Origin: Acidicapsa dinghuensis
GTDB lineage: Bacteria > Acidobacteriota > Terriglobia > Terriglobales > Acidobacteriaceae
Assembly (NCBI RefSeq): GCF_025685685.1
Contig: NZ_JAGSYH010000001.1
Coordinates: forward strand, 310,001-374,000
Direction of reading: 5' to 3'
DNA length: 64,000 nt
Shown here: piece by piece, positions 36,510 to 45,538 of the stretch
How the letters are laid out: the number at the start of each line of letters is the position of its first letter
Position numbering within the stretch: position 1 is the stretch's first letter
Position numbers and translations under genes: made by a program
Notes under the pieces: model-generated
What the model saw: only the letters and a program-made list of their open reading frames with translations
Database searches by the model: none
Told to the model about the DNA's origin: nothing

Positions 36510-36893
36510 TTAGCGAGGACGGTATTCGTGTCCGTGCGGATCGTGCATGGCATGGCCCCGGAATGCCTCGTGGTGGTCGGCCGGATGCTCGCCGCGTTGC
36601 GGAAGTGGGCCATGATACCCGTGACGATAGTCGAGGTGGTGATCTACCCGACCGTGGAAGTCGCGAGCCCCGTGAAACCATGGTCCCGCGCCAATGAAGA
36701 CACCACCGCTAAACCACTCCGGGCCGTAGTAGCCATACGGCGCGCAGTTATACGGCGGCACTTCGTAATACCCATACGGACAATCAGGTGCAGGGCCAAT
36801 TTGGACCGCCACCTGCGCTGGCACAGATCGTGCAGGCGCCAGCATTAGAACTGCTGCGATAGGTACAGCACTCAATAACTTCCAGGTGCGCAT
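36510..36893 (-). CDS. secreted Gly/His/Tyr-rich small protein
   Basis: A 127-residue exported protein. The signal peptide is clear (LLSAVPIAAVLMLAPARSVPA), and AGG lies six bases before the ATG. The mature part has a CPYGYYEVPPYNCAPYGYYG segment with two cysteines about ten residues apart, then WFSGGVFIGAGPWFHG and a histidine-rich tail (13 or so histidines in the last 50 residues). Similar short 'YXPYNCAPYGYYG' proteins are common, unnamed, in Acidobacteriota and Proteobacteria. Metal binding by the tail is possible but unproven. Confidence 0.75.
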   Translation of the reverse strand: MRTWKLLSAVPIAAVLMLAPARSVPAQVAVQIGPAPDCPYGYYEVPPYNCAPYGYYGPEWFSGGVFIGAGPWFHGARDFHGRVDHHLDYRHGYHGPLPQRGEHPADHHEAFRGHAMHDPHGHEYRPR

Positions 36894-37027
36894 ATTTCAC
36901 CTCGCCCTGATTGGAGGCAAGGTGAGACAAAAGTGTTGCCCATCTAGCCAAACTCTCAAGATCCTTTGGAAAGAAAGTGCCCAATCGAACACATTCCGGG
37001 TTGAGGGTGCTCATGTTTCAATGAGAT

Positions 37028-37675
37028 ATGCCGCAAACGGGAACGTACGTTTTGCTCATTTTTCTACTCCTGGTGGCAGCAGTACTTCTGGTGCTGCTGC
37101 AGCTTACGCGGCTTGGATATCTTGTTCGAACGACGATCCCGGATCGCCCGCGCCGCCGGCTCTTTCTTGCATCGGTCGCATTCTTCGTCAGTTTTCTATC
37201 CGTTCGCTTAGTTGTCTACTTCGTGGTGAGAGGCCGTGGCCCCTTCCACTGGGTAACGATGGGCGGCAGGCACATTCATCATCTGGTCTGGGGTATTTTA
37301 ATTCTGCTCTTTGTCGGCTATGGGTGGCTCCTCGATTTGGGGCGCGCTCACTCGCCCCTCTCAATTCTGTTGAGCCGCATCATGTGCATCGCCTATGGCG
37401 TGGGGGCGGCTCTGACGCTGGACGAGTTCACGCTCTGGCTCAACCTCGACCCCGACCTTTACTGGGCGCGCGCCGGGCGTCTGAGCATCGATGTCGTCGT
37501 TCTCTTCGGATCGGTGCTCATGATCGGTGCGTGGGGCGCACCTTTCTTTCAGGGTCTCCAGCGTCTGTGGACCAAAGGTGGAATGCTGCGGACCAGAGTT
37601 GGCCGCCCTATTCGCCGTGTGCGGTGGCCTCGTCGGCGTAAAGGTCCTCGATCAATGACGCGTAGCGTTGATTGA
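37028..37675 (+). CDS. polytopic inner-membrane protein of unknown function
   Basis: A 215-residue membrane protein with about five or six hydrophobic helices, starting immediately (TYVLLIFLLLVAAVLLVLLQL). A notable cytoplasmic or periplasmic loop is GGRHIHHLVWGILILL, with three histidines at a helix start, and LTLDEFTLWLNL appears later. The C-terminus is strongly basic (RPIRRVRWPRRRKGPRSMTR). I do not recognise the family. The last 68 bases overlap the 3' end of the acyl-CoA ligase gene on the other strand. The ATG has only a weak upstream purine run. Confidence 0.7.
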   Translation: MPQTGTYVLLIFLLLVAAVLLVLLQLTRLGYLVRTTIPDRPRRRLFLASVAFFVSFLSVRLVVYFVVRGRGPFHWVTMGGRHIHHLVWGILILLFVGYGWLLDLGRAHSPLSILLSRIMCIAYGVGAALTLDEFTLWLNLDPDLYWARAGRLSIDVVVLFGSVLMIGAWGAPFFQGLQRLWTKGGMLRTRVGRPIRRVRWPRRRKGPRSMTRSVD

Positions 37676-39461
37676 TGACTCTGCGTTTGAGCTTCATCGA
37701 AGGCGTCAACTCTCCCGTATCGATTGCCCACTCATCGGGAACGAGCCGGAATCGCTTCATCGTCTCGAAGTTCGCCAACGTGCTGTTCACCTTCGCGACA
37801 ATATCGTTGTAGATGGCGAGGACCTTTGGCTCTCCCACCAGATCCCGGCGCGTGAGCGCAGTAATACCCTGCTGCCGTGCCCAGTCTTCGAGCGCTGCAA
37901 AGTTCGGTGAAATCAGCACCGATATAAATTTGTGTTTGTCGCCTACTAATGCCGCCTGCCCCACCAGCAGATTCGTCTTCAACTTCCCTTCAATCGGCTG
38001 CGGAGCAATGAGCTTGCCTCCTGAAGTCTTCAGCAACTCCTTCTTACGGTCGGTGATGTACAGAAAGCCGTCGCCGTCGATCCTTGCAATATCGCCTGTC
38101 TTGAACCAACTCTCTTCATCGAAGCTTTCATGTGTCGCAACAAGTTTCTGCCAGTAACCCTGAAAGATTCCAGGCCCGCGCACAAGCAGCTCATCATCCG
38201 GAGCCAGCTTGCATTCGACGTTCGGAAGCTGCCTGCCGACAGATCCCATGCGATGAACCTTAGGCGTATTGATGGCGATCACTGGAGATGTCTCGGTGAG
38301 TCCGTAGCCTTCAAGAACCGAAATCCCGATGGAAGCAAACCAGTTACCCGTATCGATGCCTAGCGGCGCTCCGCCGGAAATAAATGTCGTCACACGCCCG
38401 CCAAAGGCCTCGCGAACTTTACTGTAGATGAGTTTCTCCGCAAGCCTCCAAAATGGCGAAGAAGGCCGCTGACCGTCATGTACCATGTCGCGATATCCAG
38501 CGCCAAGCCCCACGGCCCACGCCAACAGACGAGCCTTCATCGACGAAGCGGCGGCCTTCTGCTCCACGCCCTGGCGAATCTTTTCATAGACTCGCGGCAC
38601 GCCAACGAAAACCGTCGGTCTTACCTGCTTCATCACTGCCGGCAGATTGTCGAACTTGGGACAATACGCAACCGATGCTCCGTAAAAGAACATGGCGTAG
38701 TCGAGCGCACGCGCTGTGATGTGCGATAACGGCAGAAAAGAAATACACCCATCGTCCGGTCCAAACCCAAATTCCCGCGTCGCAAAACTTGTATTCGAAG
38801 CAATATTGCCGTGCGTCAGCATCACGCCTTTCGGCTCGCCTGTCGTTCCCGAGGTGTAGATGATGGTGGCGAGATCAGCAGGCTTTACCGATTGGGCTCG
38901 TGCGTCAAACTCAGGATCACGGTCTTTCTTTCCTGATGCATTTTCCATCAGTGCAGAGAACTTAATCGCATCCGCCGGCCACGTGGCTTCAAACAACCCA
39001 GCGGAATCCATCAGGATCACATGTTCGAGCGGCGTATCTGCCCTTACCGCTTCCACCTTGTCGTATTGCGTCCGAGTGGAAACGACGATGATGCGCGAAC
39101 CGGAGTCCCGCAGCAGTTCACCAATCTGTTCCGAGGTCAATGTGGGATAGATCGGTACATCCACCGCACCGATGGCGAGCGTCGCAAAATCCGTGACCGC
39201 CCACTCCCAGCGATTTTCACTGAGAATCGCAATCCGGTCGCCGCGCAGAATGCCCCAATCGAGAAAAGTCGAGCCAAGCGCATATACCCGCTGGTATACC
39301 TCATTCGCTGTCAGAGCCTGCCAGTTCCCTGCCTCATCCTGGTACTGCATGGCTTTGGGCTGATTGGACGAGGCTATGCGCAAAAACAGATCGTTGACTG
39401 TTTGCACATCCGGCAACCCCGAGCCCTGGCTGGCTCCGGAGGTTTGAATCTCAACACTCAT
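37608..39461 (-). CDS. AMP-forming long-chain acyl-CoA ligase
   Basis: An ANL-superfamily enzyme of about 617 residues, FadD15-like, that activates fatty acids with ATP and CoA. The P-loop motif is IIYTSGTTGEPKGVMLTHGN near residue 202-220, followed by SFLPLSHITARALDY, then ISVLEGYGLTETSPV and FKTGDIARIDGDGFLYITDRKKEL, which carry the adenylation and hinge residues. There is no signal peptide. The ATG at 39461 and the GTG six bases upstream are both possible starts. The 3' end overlaps the convergent membrane-protein gene by 68 bases. The next upstream gene on this strand is the NtrC-type regulator, 99 bases away. Confidence 0.92.
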   Translation of the reverse strand: MSVEIQTSGASQGSGLPDVQTVNDLFLRIASSNQPKAMQYQDEAGNWQALTANEVYQRVYALGSTFLDWGILRGDRIAILSENRWEWAVTDFATLAIGAVDVPIYPTLTSEQIGELLRDSGSRIIVVSTRTQYDKVEAVRADTPLEHVILMDSAGLFEATWPADAIKFSALMENASGKKDRDPEFDARAQSVKPADLATIIYTSGTTGEPKGVMLTHGNIASNTSFATREFGFGPDDGCISFLPLSHITARALDYAMFFYGASVAYCPKFDNLPAVMKQVRPTVFVGVPRVYEKIRQGVEQKAAASSMKARLLAWAVGLGAGYRDMVHDGQRPSSPFWRLAEKLIYSKVREAFGGRVTTFISGGAPLGIDTGNWFASIGISVLEGYGLTETSPVIAINTPKVHRMGSVGRQLPNVECKLAPDDELLVRGPGIFQGYWQKLVATHESFDEESWFKTGDIARIDGDGFLYITDRKKELLKTSGGKLIAPQPIEGKLKTNLLVGQAALVGDKHKFISVLISPNFAALEDWARQQGITALTRRDLVGEPKVLAIYNDIVAKVNSTLANFETMKRFRLVPDEWAIDTGELTPSMKLKRRVINQRYASLIEDLYADEATAHGE

Positions 39462-39560
39462 AGACACCGCGATTCCGCTCGCTCAAAAACGATTCCGCAA
39501 CCTGAAAAGTGTAGCAGCGGCAATGCCAGCTTAACAGCTTACGGGGAGCCTCATTTACGC

Positions 39561-40946
39561 TCAAAGATTCTGGAGATCGATGCCCAGTTGCTGACATTTC
39601 TTATAGAGATGGCTGCGCTCCAGTCCAAGCGCTTTGGCTGTCTGCGTGACATGGCGATGATGTCTTTCAAGTTCCGCCAGCACAGTCGCGCGCTCAAACG
39701 CGGTTACTCGCTGCGCAAGCGGAGTTTCGCCGGTGATACTTGCAGCTTCCATTCCCGCTTCTTGTCCCTTGGTCACCGGTCGCGAAGCAGGCAGAGCCAT
39801 CCGAACTGCATCCACATCTACTTCGGAATCAGCCAACAGCAGCAGTCGTTCAACGACATTGCGCAGTTCACGTATATTTCCTGGCCACGCATATTCCTGA
39901 AGCGCCTCGATTGCCGCAGTCGAGAATGGAACAGGCTTCCACCCGTTCTGCACGCTAACCTGTCGGGCAAAATGCTCGACCAGCAGCGGAAGATCCTCCC
40001 GGCGCTGACGAAGCGGCGGCAACTGAACCGGGAACACGACAACACGGTGATACAGATCGCGGCGAAAGGCCCCCGCATCAACGAGCTCTTCGAGATTCCT
40101 GTGCGTTGCAACGATCACGCGCACATCCACGGAAGTCGGCTTGCCCGCTCCTATCCGTTCTACCTCGCCTTCCTCCAACACACGCAGCAGCTTGGCCTGC
40201 ATGGCGGTCGGCATATCGCCAATCTCGTCGAGAAACAGCGTGCCGCGATGCGCCTGCTCAAACTTGCCGATATGCCGCTGCGCCGCCCCAGTGAACGAAC
40301 CTTTTTCGTGTCCGAAAAGCTCGCTCTCGATCAATTCGGCCGGAACCGCTGCGCAATTTAAAGTGACAAATGGCCCGTTGCAGCGCTGGCTCTTCTCATG
40401 CAGCGTGCGCGCAACCAGTTCTTTGCCGGTGCCGGTTTCGCCATAGATGCACACACGCGACTCGCTTGCAGCTACGCGCTCTATCTGCGCCATCACGCGC
40501 CGCATCATCTCTCCACCAAAGACCAGCGTGTGCTTACCAACACGATTGCGCAGATCACGATTTTCAGTTTCGAGGCGCGTAATCTTCAACGCATTCTCAA
40601 CCGTAACGAGGAGTTTATCCGTTGATAGCGGCTTCTCCAAAAAATCCAGCGCACCAAGACGCGTGGCGCGTATTGCCATTTCAATATGAGCTTGCCCGCT
40701 CATCATCACTACCGGTGCACTCACTCCGGCAGACTTGAGATCTTCCAACAGCAACAACCCATCGCGACGTGGCATCACAACGTCGCTCAGGATTAGATCG
40801 AACGGCTGACTGAGCGCGAGTTCCAGAGCGCGCGCCGCATTGTCGCAGACAATTGCCTCATGGCCGACAAGGCGAAACGCACGCGAAAGAGACGCCAGCG
40901 TATTAGCGTCGTCATCGACAATCAGTATCTTCGCTTTCGCACTCAT
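39561..40946 (-). CDS. sigma-54-dependent response regulator (NtrC family)
   Basis: A 461-residue regulator with the three-part NtrC plan. Receiver domain: residues 1-120 with acidic DDD at 11-13, phospho-acceptor D55 (ILSDVVMP) and K105. AAA+ domain: Walker A GETGTGKE (169-176), the sigma-54 contact loop GSFTGA (216-221, Ser instead of the usual Ala), and Walker B GTLFLDEIGDM. Fis-type helix-turn-helix: the C-terminal 40 residues (VTQTAKALGLERSHLYKKC). Its ATG overlaps the stop of the histidine kinase by four bases, so the two form a two-component pair. It would activate sigma-54 promoters when phosphorylated; no clear -24/-12 site was seen nearby. Confidence 0.93.
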   Translation of the reverse strand: MSAKAKILIVDDDANTLASLSRAFRLVGHEAIVCDNAARALELALSQPFDLILSDVVMPRRDGLLLLEDLKSAGVSAPVVMMSGQAHIEMAIRATRLGALDFLEKPLSTDKLLVTVENALKITRLETENRDLRNRVGKHTLVFGGEMMRRVMAQIERVAASESRVCIYGETGTGKELVARTLHEKSQRCNGPFVTLNCAAVPAELIESELFGHEKGSFTGAAQRHIGKFEQAHRGTLFLDEIGDMPTAMQAKLLRVLEEGEVERIGAGKPTSVDVRVIVATHRNLEELVDAGAFRRDLYHRVVVFPVQLPPLRQRREDLPLLVEHFARQVSVQNGWKPVPFSTAAIEALQEYAWPGNIRELRNVVERLLLLADSEVDVDAVRMALPASRPVTKGQEAGMEAASITGETPLAQRVTAFERATVLAELERHHRHVTQTAKALGLERSHLYKKCQQLGIDLQNL

Positions 40947-42793
40947 GCCCCTTCGCCCTCCGCCAGAGGAAGCTTGATGATAAATGTTGCGCCGGTCTTT
41001 TGATCGCCATTGCTGCTCTCAACTGAAATTGTCCCCTTATGATCGGCCACCACCGATTGCACGATGGCGAGACCCAACCCCGTCCCGTGTTCTTTTGTGG
41101 TGTAGTACGGCGTAAACAGACGCTCACACTCTTCCGGCGTCAGCCCCTCGCCTGAATCGGAAACGCGGATCTCTACCTGTCCCTCACGCCGTTGAACCGA
41201 AAGCTCCAGGCTTCCGCCTTCCGGCATGGCGTCGATTGCGTTGAGCACAAGATTAGAAAGCGCTCGATGCAACAGTTCCGGATCAGCATCAATGGGCAAA
41301 GGCTGTGTATCAACTTGTACGGTGCATTTAATGTTGCTTCCTGATGTCGACTCGATCATAGCCCGGCTATCGGAACGTACAAGCCCAGGAAAGTGCAGTA
41401 GCGCAACACGCCAGATGCAATCGGAAACATCAATGCGACACAGCTCCGGTTGCGGCATCTTGCTGAAGTCGCTGAAGCGTCCAATAATTGCCTTCAGGTT
41501 CGCAATCTCCATGCTCAGTGTCGTTGCGCTCTCACGAAATACTTCATCAAATTCAGCTTCCGGCAACCTGCGAGCACGGACCATGTTCTCTACCGTAAGC
41601 TGTAATGGAAAAAGCGGGTTCTTCAACTCGTGCGCAAGCCTCCGCGCCAGCTCTCGCCAGGCCGCAACACGCTCGCTTTGGACCAACCGTTCGCGCTGGC
41701 TCATCAGTTCTTCAGTCATGTGATTAAAGCTGCGAGCCAGCACGCTCACTTCATCACGCCCGCGCTCTGGAACACGCACATCCCATCGACCGGCTGCCAC
41801 CTCTTCTGCAGCACTGGCCAACTGTTCGATCGGACGAGATACGCGCGCGGCAATCCATAAGCTGAAAACAATAGCCAGTAGAATTCCCGCCGCGGCGATC
41901 CCATATGCAATCGCGCGAATGTGCAACTGCGCCTGTACCATACCTGCGCGCGAAACTGCGACAACCAGTACCGCCAGCGCCTTGCCTGATTCATTGCGTA
42001 GAGGAATGGCGGTAGCATTGACGCTATCCTCGCGGCGGCTGGTGAGATACAGCACACTCCCTGTCTGCTGCCCTGTTGTGAGTGCAGATAAAACAATCGA
42101 ATGATAGCGCGTTCCATAAGGCAGCGGTCCTGCAAGAGTAACCAGATTGGCTGCGTCAAACGCTGTCGAGGAGGCCACAGTTCCTGCATCGTCGTTCGCT
42201 ACCGATGGCGTATACAAAGCAATCTGCATGCCCTCCGCTACCGGCAGGTCTGCAAGAAAATCGCGATTGAGATGAATTCCTCCAATGAGATGAACTGCTG
42301 GCTCGGGCCCGTGTACACCACGAATTGCAAACAGTCCAAGCTGGGTAGAACCATCCGGCATCTCTTCCTGCTTAAGAAACGCGTGTTGTGCTGGTTGCAG
42401 CACCGCAGGTTCTGGATATCCAAACCGCGCTGGCCATTGCGCCGAGCTGACGATTTTGCCGTCGGCCCCAATGATCTCAAGAAAATCCAATTGTGCATCC
42501 TGGGCCAATGTGCCAGCCGCCGTCACATAGGGCGATCCATCCCCGGTCTGCGCAAGCTCCGCGGCCATCGAGCGCACACGCTCTTCTGCCGCCAGATGCT
42601 GCACTGCAGCCTCTACGTCAGCAGAGCGATGCTGAAAAGCTCTCTGAAATTGACTGACAAAAAGCGCTGTCTCCTGCCGGTCGTGTTCTTCAAACACATC
42701 GCGAATGCGCAGCAGCACCGTATAGGCTACGGCTGCCACAGCCGCCGCAACGGTCAGCGAAAACAGCAACAGCAGCTTCTGCCGGAGGCTCAA
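40943..42793 (-). CDS. membrane sensor histidine kinase (NtrY/HAMP type)
   Basis: A 616-residue kinase. TM1 is at about 8-28, a periplasmic domain spans about 30-290, TM2 is at 294-316, and a HAMP linker follows at about 317-370. The HisKA helix contains the phosphorylated H388 (RLAHELKNPLFPL), and the ATPase domain has NLVLNAIDAMPEGG (N box), DSGEGL (G1) and GTGLGLAIVQSV (G2). There is no PAS domain. The periplasmic region has no metal or sugar motif I recognise. Four-base overlaps join it to the regulator downstream and to the solute-binding protein upstream, making a single translationally coupled unit. Confidence 0.93.
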   Translation of the reverse strand: MSLRQKLLLLFSLTVAAAVAAVAYTVLLRIRDVFEEHDRQETALFVSQFQRAFQHRSADVEAAVQHLAAEERVRSMAAELAQTGDGSPYVTAAGTLAQDAQLDFLEIIGADGKIVSSAQWPARFGYPEPAVLQPAQHAFLKQEEMPDGSTQLGLFAIRGVHGPEPAVHLIGGIHLNRDFLADLPVAEGMQIALYTPSVANDDAGTVASSTAFDAANLVTLAGPLPYGTRYHSIVLSALTTGQQTGSVLYLTSRREDSVNATAIPLRNESGKALAVLVVAVSRAGMVQAQLHIRAIAYGIAAAGILLAIVFSLWIAARVSRPIEQLASAAEEVAAGRWDVRVPERGRDEVSVLARSFNHMTEELMSQRERLVQSERVAAWRELARRLAHELKNPLFPLQLTVENMVRARRLPEAEFDEVFRESATTLSMEIANLKAIIGRFSDFSKMPQPELCRIDVSDCIWRVALLHFPGLVRSDSRAMIESTSGSNIKCTVQVDTQPLPIDADPELLHRALSNLVLNAIDAMPEGGSLELSVQRREGQVEIRVSDSGEGLTPEECERLFTPYYTTKEHGTGLGLAIVQSVVADHKGTISVESSNGDQKTGATFIIKLPLAEGEGA

Positions 42794-44127
42794 TGCGCAT
42801 CCTCCAGAGAAGCATCTGCCAGCATAGGCATTCCATCACTATCCAGTCGAAGGTTCAGAATACGCGAACTGGTTGCGAACCCGCGTGGAAGAAACAGCAG
42901 CGGCAATACGGAGTGCTTATCAAGAAAATCATGTTCTGCCTGATATTGTGCTATAGCCGTCTGTTCCGTTGAGACAGGCGTTTCACCCAGCCGGCGGATC
43001 GTTGCTTCCAGCGCAGCACCTGTGTCCATATCCGGCACATCCACTTTGCGGAGGATCATGTCGAGGTGGTGCAGCGGCGTTGTCACCTGCACTCGAAAGC
43101 CTGCCTCCTGCATATTCAGGGCGAGCCGCTGTGCTGCAAGTTGCATCGTGCTGTCATTGTCCGCGCCAAGAATCAGCGGCGACACATTCAGCCCGCCCTT
43201 AAGCTCATGCGCTTTATTCAGATCGCGCACAACAGGAAAAAGAAACGAGTAGCCCGTCATCTCCTGCGGCAGCAGGCTCGCTGCCGATTCACCCTGATGT
43301 TGAAAAATCACATTACTTAAAGAGGCCCGATCGACCGCGAATCCGAGCGATGCGCGAAGGCTTGCATTCGCAAGCGGCCCTGCATCATTCATCTCAATCG
43401 CAAGCAGCACTGCGGGCTGCGAAGTGATTACACTCAGCCTCTGCTCGCGGGCCAGACGCAACAGTTCCGGAGGCACATCAACCACATCCGCTCGTCCAAG
43501 GCTCAGGTCGAGCCATTGATCGCGCACAGCACGATGATCGCGAAGCTCAATCTTGTCGACAAAGGGCCTTCCTTGCCAATGACTCTCGTTCGCTGTCAGC
43601 GTGATGACACCATTGGCAGCCCCGGCAAATTGAAATGGGCCCGTCCCGACATTCGATGCTCCGGTTGTATCGCTAGTCACAAGCGCGATGCGATATTCAT
43701 CGAGCGCCAGCAACTGCGGCAGATTTGGCATCGGCGAATCGCTCAGGAATATCACGCTCGTCCCCACCGCATGCACAGAAGTCCATGGACAATTGGATGA
43801 GCATACTGCGTTCAGTGAGGCCACTACACTTCCAGCCGTCAGCGCCGTACCGTCGTGAAAGTGGACTCCAGATCGCAAATGAAATTCCCAGCGATGGCTC
43901 CTGTTTTCCGATTCAGCATCGATAGCAAGCGCAGGCTCAGCAATGCCATTCGCGTCCAATTGCATCAGCCCGTCAAACACAAGCCGTCGCGCCAACCCGT
44001 TAGGAGGCTGCCATGCGTCACCCGTCGTCTCAACACGCAATGTTCCACCATAATGCGGCCTTGTGCGTGCCACAGCGCACATGGAAGCAGCCGCCAGCAG
44101 CATGCTAATTACAAGACGCCGTAACAC
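42790..44127 (-). CDS. ABC-type peptide/nickel solute-binding protein (SBP_bac_5)
   Basis: A family-5 extracytoplasmic solute-binding protein of about 445 residues. After a signal peptide (VLRRLVISMLLAAASMCAVA) come the N-terminal lobe (RPHYGGTLRVET), LRSGVHFHDGTALTAGSVVASL, which is the typical SBP_bac_5 signature, and later lobes with GTGPFQFAGAANGVITLT. The GTG at 44127 has GAGG six bases upstream and is preferred to the ATG at 44139. It overlaps the upstream secreted-protein gene by about 23 bases and the kinase by four. No ABC permease or ATPase gene is present here, so it may serve as a periplasmic ligand sensor for the kinase rather than for uptake. That is an inference. Confidence 0.85.
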   Translation of the reverse strand: MLRRLVISMLLAAASMCAVARTRPHYGGTLRVETTGDAWQPPNGLARRLVFDGLMQLDANGIAEPALAIDAESENRSHRWEFHLRSGVHFHDGTALTAGSVVASLNAVCSSNCPWTSVHAVGTSVIFLSDSPMPNLPQLLALDEYRIALVTSDTTGASNVGTGPFQFAGAANGVITLTANESHWQGRPFVDKIELRDHRAVRDQWLDLSLGRADVVDVPPELLRLAREQRLSVITSQPAVLLAIEMNDAGPLANASLRASLGFAVDRASLSNVIFQHQGESAASLLPQEMTGYSFLFPVVRDLNKAHELKGGLNVSPLILGADNDSTMQLAAQRLALNMQEAGFRVQVTTPLHHLDMILRKVDVPDMDTGAALEATIRRLGETPVSTEQTAIAQYQAEHDFLDKHSVLPLLFLPRGFATSSRILNLRLDSDGMPMLADASLEDAH

Positions 44128-45388
44128 GTTCCACCTCATAACGATTCTGCTGCGTACGCACAATGACCAATGCAGCTGTTCCATCCTGCGCTGTTGAGAG
44201 AGCCGTTACAGACCCTTCCACGGCAAGAGTCGATCCGGATGGAGTCATCTGCAGCCCAACTAGTTCATAAGCGCGAAGACTATCGTTGTTCGTGTTACCG
44301 GAGGAGCTGGCAATCACCTGAATTCCAGATCCACAGCCCGTATGAACAACGGTGAAATCGCTGCCCCAGTCGCGTGTGCCCTGCACGCTCGCAAGCATGT
44401 TATTGCTTACAAGCTGAATCCTGCCATCAAGACCCTCGATAAGCAAGCCCGTTTGCGAACCGGCAAGCGGCACATTCACTCCTGCGTAGAAAGCAGGCAA
44501 ATCAGGCCCTGGGCTGGGCGTTACGATCCCGGTGAAGTAATCGCGCGATGCGTTATAGAAGGCCTTGAACCGTGCATCGGCAGACGCAACGTCCTGGCCA
44601 TTCCCTGCTGGGTTCGTCGCAAGAGCAGGCTTCACTGGTCCGCCCGTAATAGGCCATGGATCATCGGCCTGTCTGCAATGAATCTCCCAGGCCGTCTCGT
44701 CAGAGGGCGATAGAGAACCGTTGCAAACAACACCGGGCAGCCATGCATCAAACCCATGCCCATCAGGCGAGGAAAGCAGCACCGCGCGAGCGTCACGGGA
44801 AGAAACGCGCAGCTCTCCAATCGGTGCAGCTCCAGTCTGCCTCCACCCTTGGGCTGTTCTATGCAGTGCAACGATCCGCCCCGGTTCTGCGAGAACCAGG
44901 TCATTGGTCAAGGCCAGCGCAGCAATAACTGCAGTATTGCTCTGATAGATCGATTGACGATGTAAGACGATTCCCGTTGCAGATGAGGAAAGCGGAGTAT
45001 CACCCAAGGGCAACTTCACCATCGTGACACGGGTTTCGTTTCCCTCCGCAATTTCGGCGACCCATAATCGTTCGCGCGTATCTTCGCTTAGAGTCAGGTG
45101 TATTGCATTCGCGCTGTCCTGCCCACCCACCGTGACACCGTGCATCTTCAAATCCTGCTCAAATAGTCGGCGAATAGCCGGAAGATCGGCGGAGGAAAGA
45201 GAAGAGTTATTACGTAAAGAAAAGGACGCCTGCCCCGGACCGAGGATCGCCGCGACTTGCATAGCCAGAGTCATGGCAGGCTGATCCCAGCCGCTTGCTG
45301 TAACAGGCGCATTGGGCGGTTCTTGAGCCGTCAGGCTACGCCCGGCAAGCGCACACAGCAGCGCCAGCATACGAGTGATCCGCTTCAC
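44105..45388 (-). CDS. secreted protein of unknown function, first gene of the sensor operon
   Basis: A 427-residue exported protein that I do not recognise. The GTG start has AGGAG three bases upstream, and the signal peptide is RMLALLCALAGRSLTA. The mature part looks like repeated beta strands (for example VWAEI-type strands around residues 105-180, then GIQVIASSSGNTNNDSLRAYEL), which would suit a propeller-like or sensor-type fold. Two cysteine pairs may form disulfides. It is the promoter-proximal member of a four-gene operon with a solute-binding protein, a kinase and a sigma-54 regulator, so a role in signal perception at the envelope is possible. Confidence 0.75.
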   Translation of the reverse strand: MKRITRMLALLCALAGRSLTAQEPPNAPVTASGWDQPAMTLAMQVAAILGPGQASFSLRNNSSLSSADLPAIRRLFEQDLKMHGVTVGGQDSANAIHLTLSEDTRERLWVAEIAEGNETRVTMVKLPLGDTPLSSSATGIVLHRQSIYQSNTAVIAALALTNDLVLAEPGRIVALHRTAQGWRQTGAAPIGELRVSSRDARAVLLSSPDGHGFDAWLPGVVCNGSLSPSDETAWEIHCRQADDPWPITGGPVKPALATNPAGNGQDVASADARFKAFYNASRDYFTGIVTPSPGPDLPAFYAGVNVPLAGSQTGLLIEGLDGRIQLVSNNMLASVQGTRDWGSDFTVVHTGCGSGIQVIASSSGNTNNDSLRAYELVGLQMTPSGSTLAVEGSVTALSTAQDGTAALVIVRTQQNRYEVERVTASCN

Positions 45389-45423
45389 TTGCTCCTACTT
45401 TCCAAGGTTTGCCGCTTGCGCGG

Positions 45424-45429
45424 ATTATA
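45424..45429 (-). promoter_or_regulatory. candidate -10 element of the sensor operon
   Basis: A perfect TATAAT on the minus strand stands about 36 bases before the GTG start of the secreted-protein gene. I see no good -35 at 16-18 bases, so it may need an activator. Confidence 0.4.
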
Positions 45430-45483
45430 TCGTTCGAGGCCAATGCGGTCCGTTTGAGCCGATGCTTTCATTAGACTGTGCAG

Positions 45484-45516
45484 CCGAGGGGCTGGTGTTG
45501 CAATCCAGTCCCTCGG
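45484..45516 (-). terminator. hairpin downstream of the SPFH gene
   Basis: CCGAGGGGCTGG pairs with CCAGTCCCTCGG (12 bp, one G-T wobble) around a nine-base loop, 22 bases after the SPFH stop. No T-run follows on the minus strand, so it may be a weak or Rho-assisted terminator. Confidence 0.4.
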
Positions 45517-45538
45517 GTGCTCCCAGTAAACAACGATT

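Noticed and set aside
39021..40361. 446-residue plus-strand open frame antisense to the acyl-CoA ligase and the NtrC-type regulator
   Set aside because: It spans two well-supported genes and the gap between them, reads as random basic composition and has no recognisable domain or ribosome binding site.
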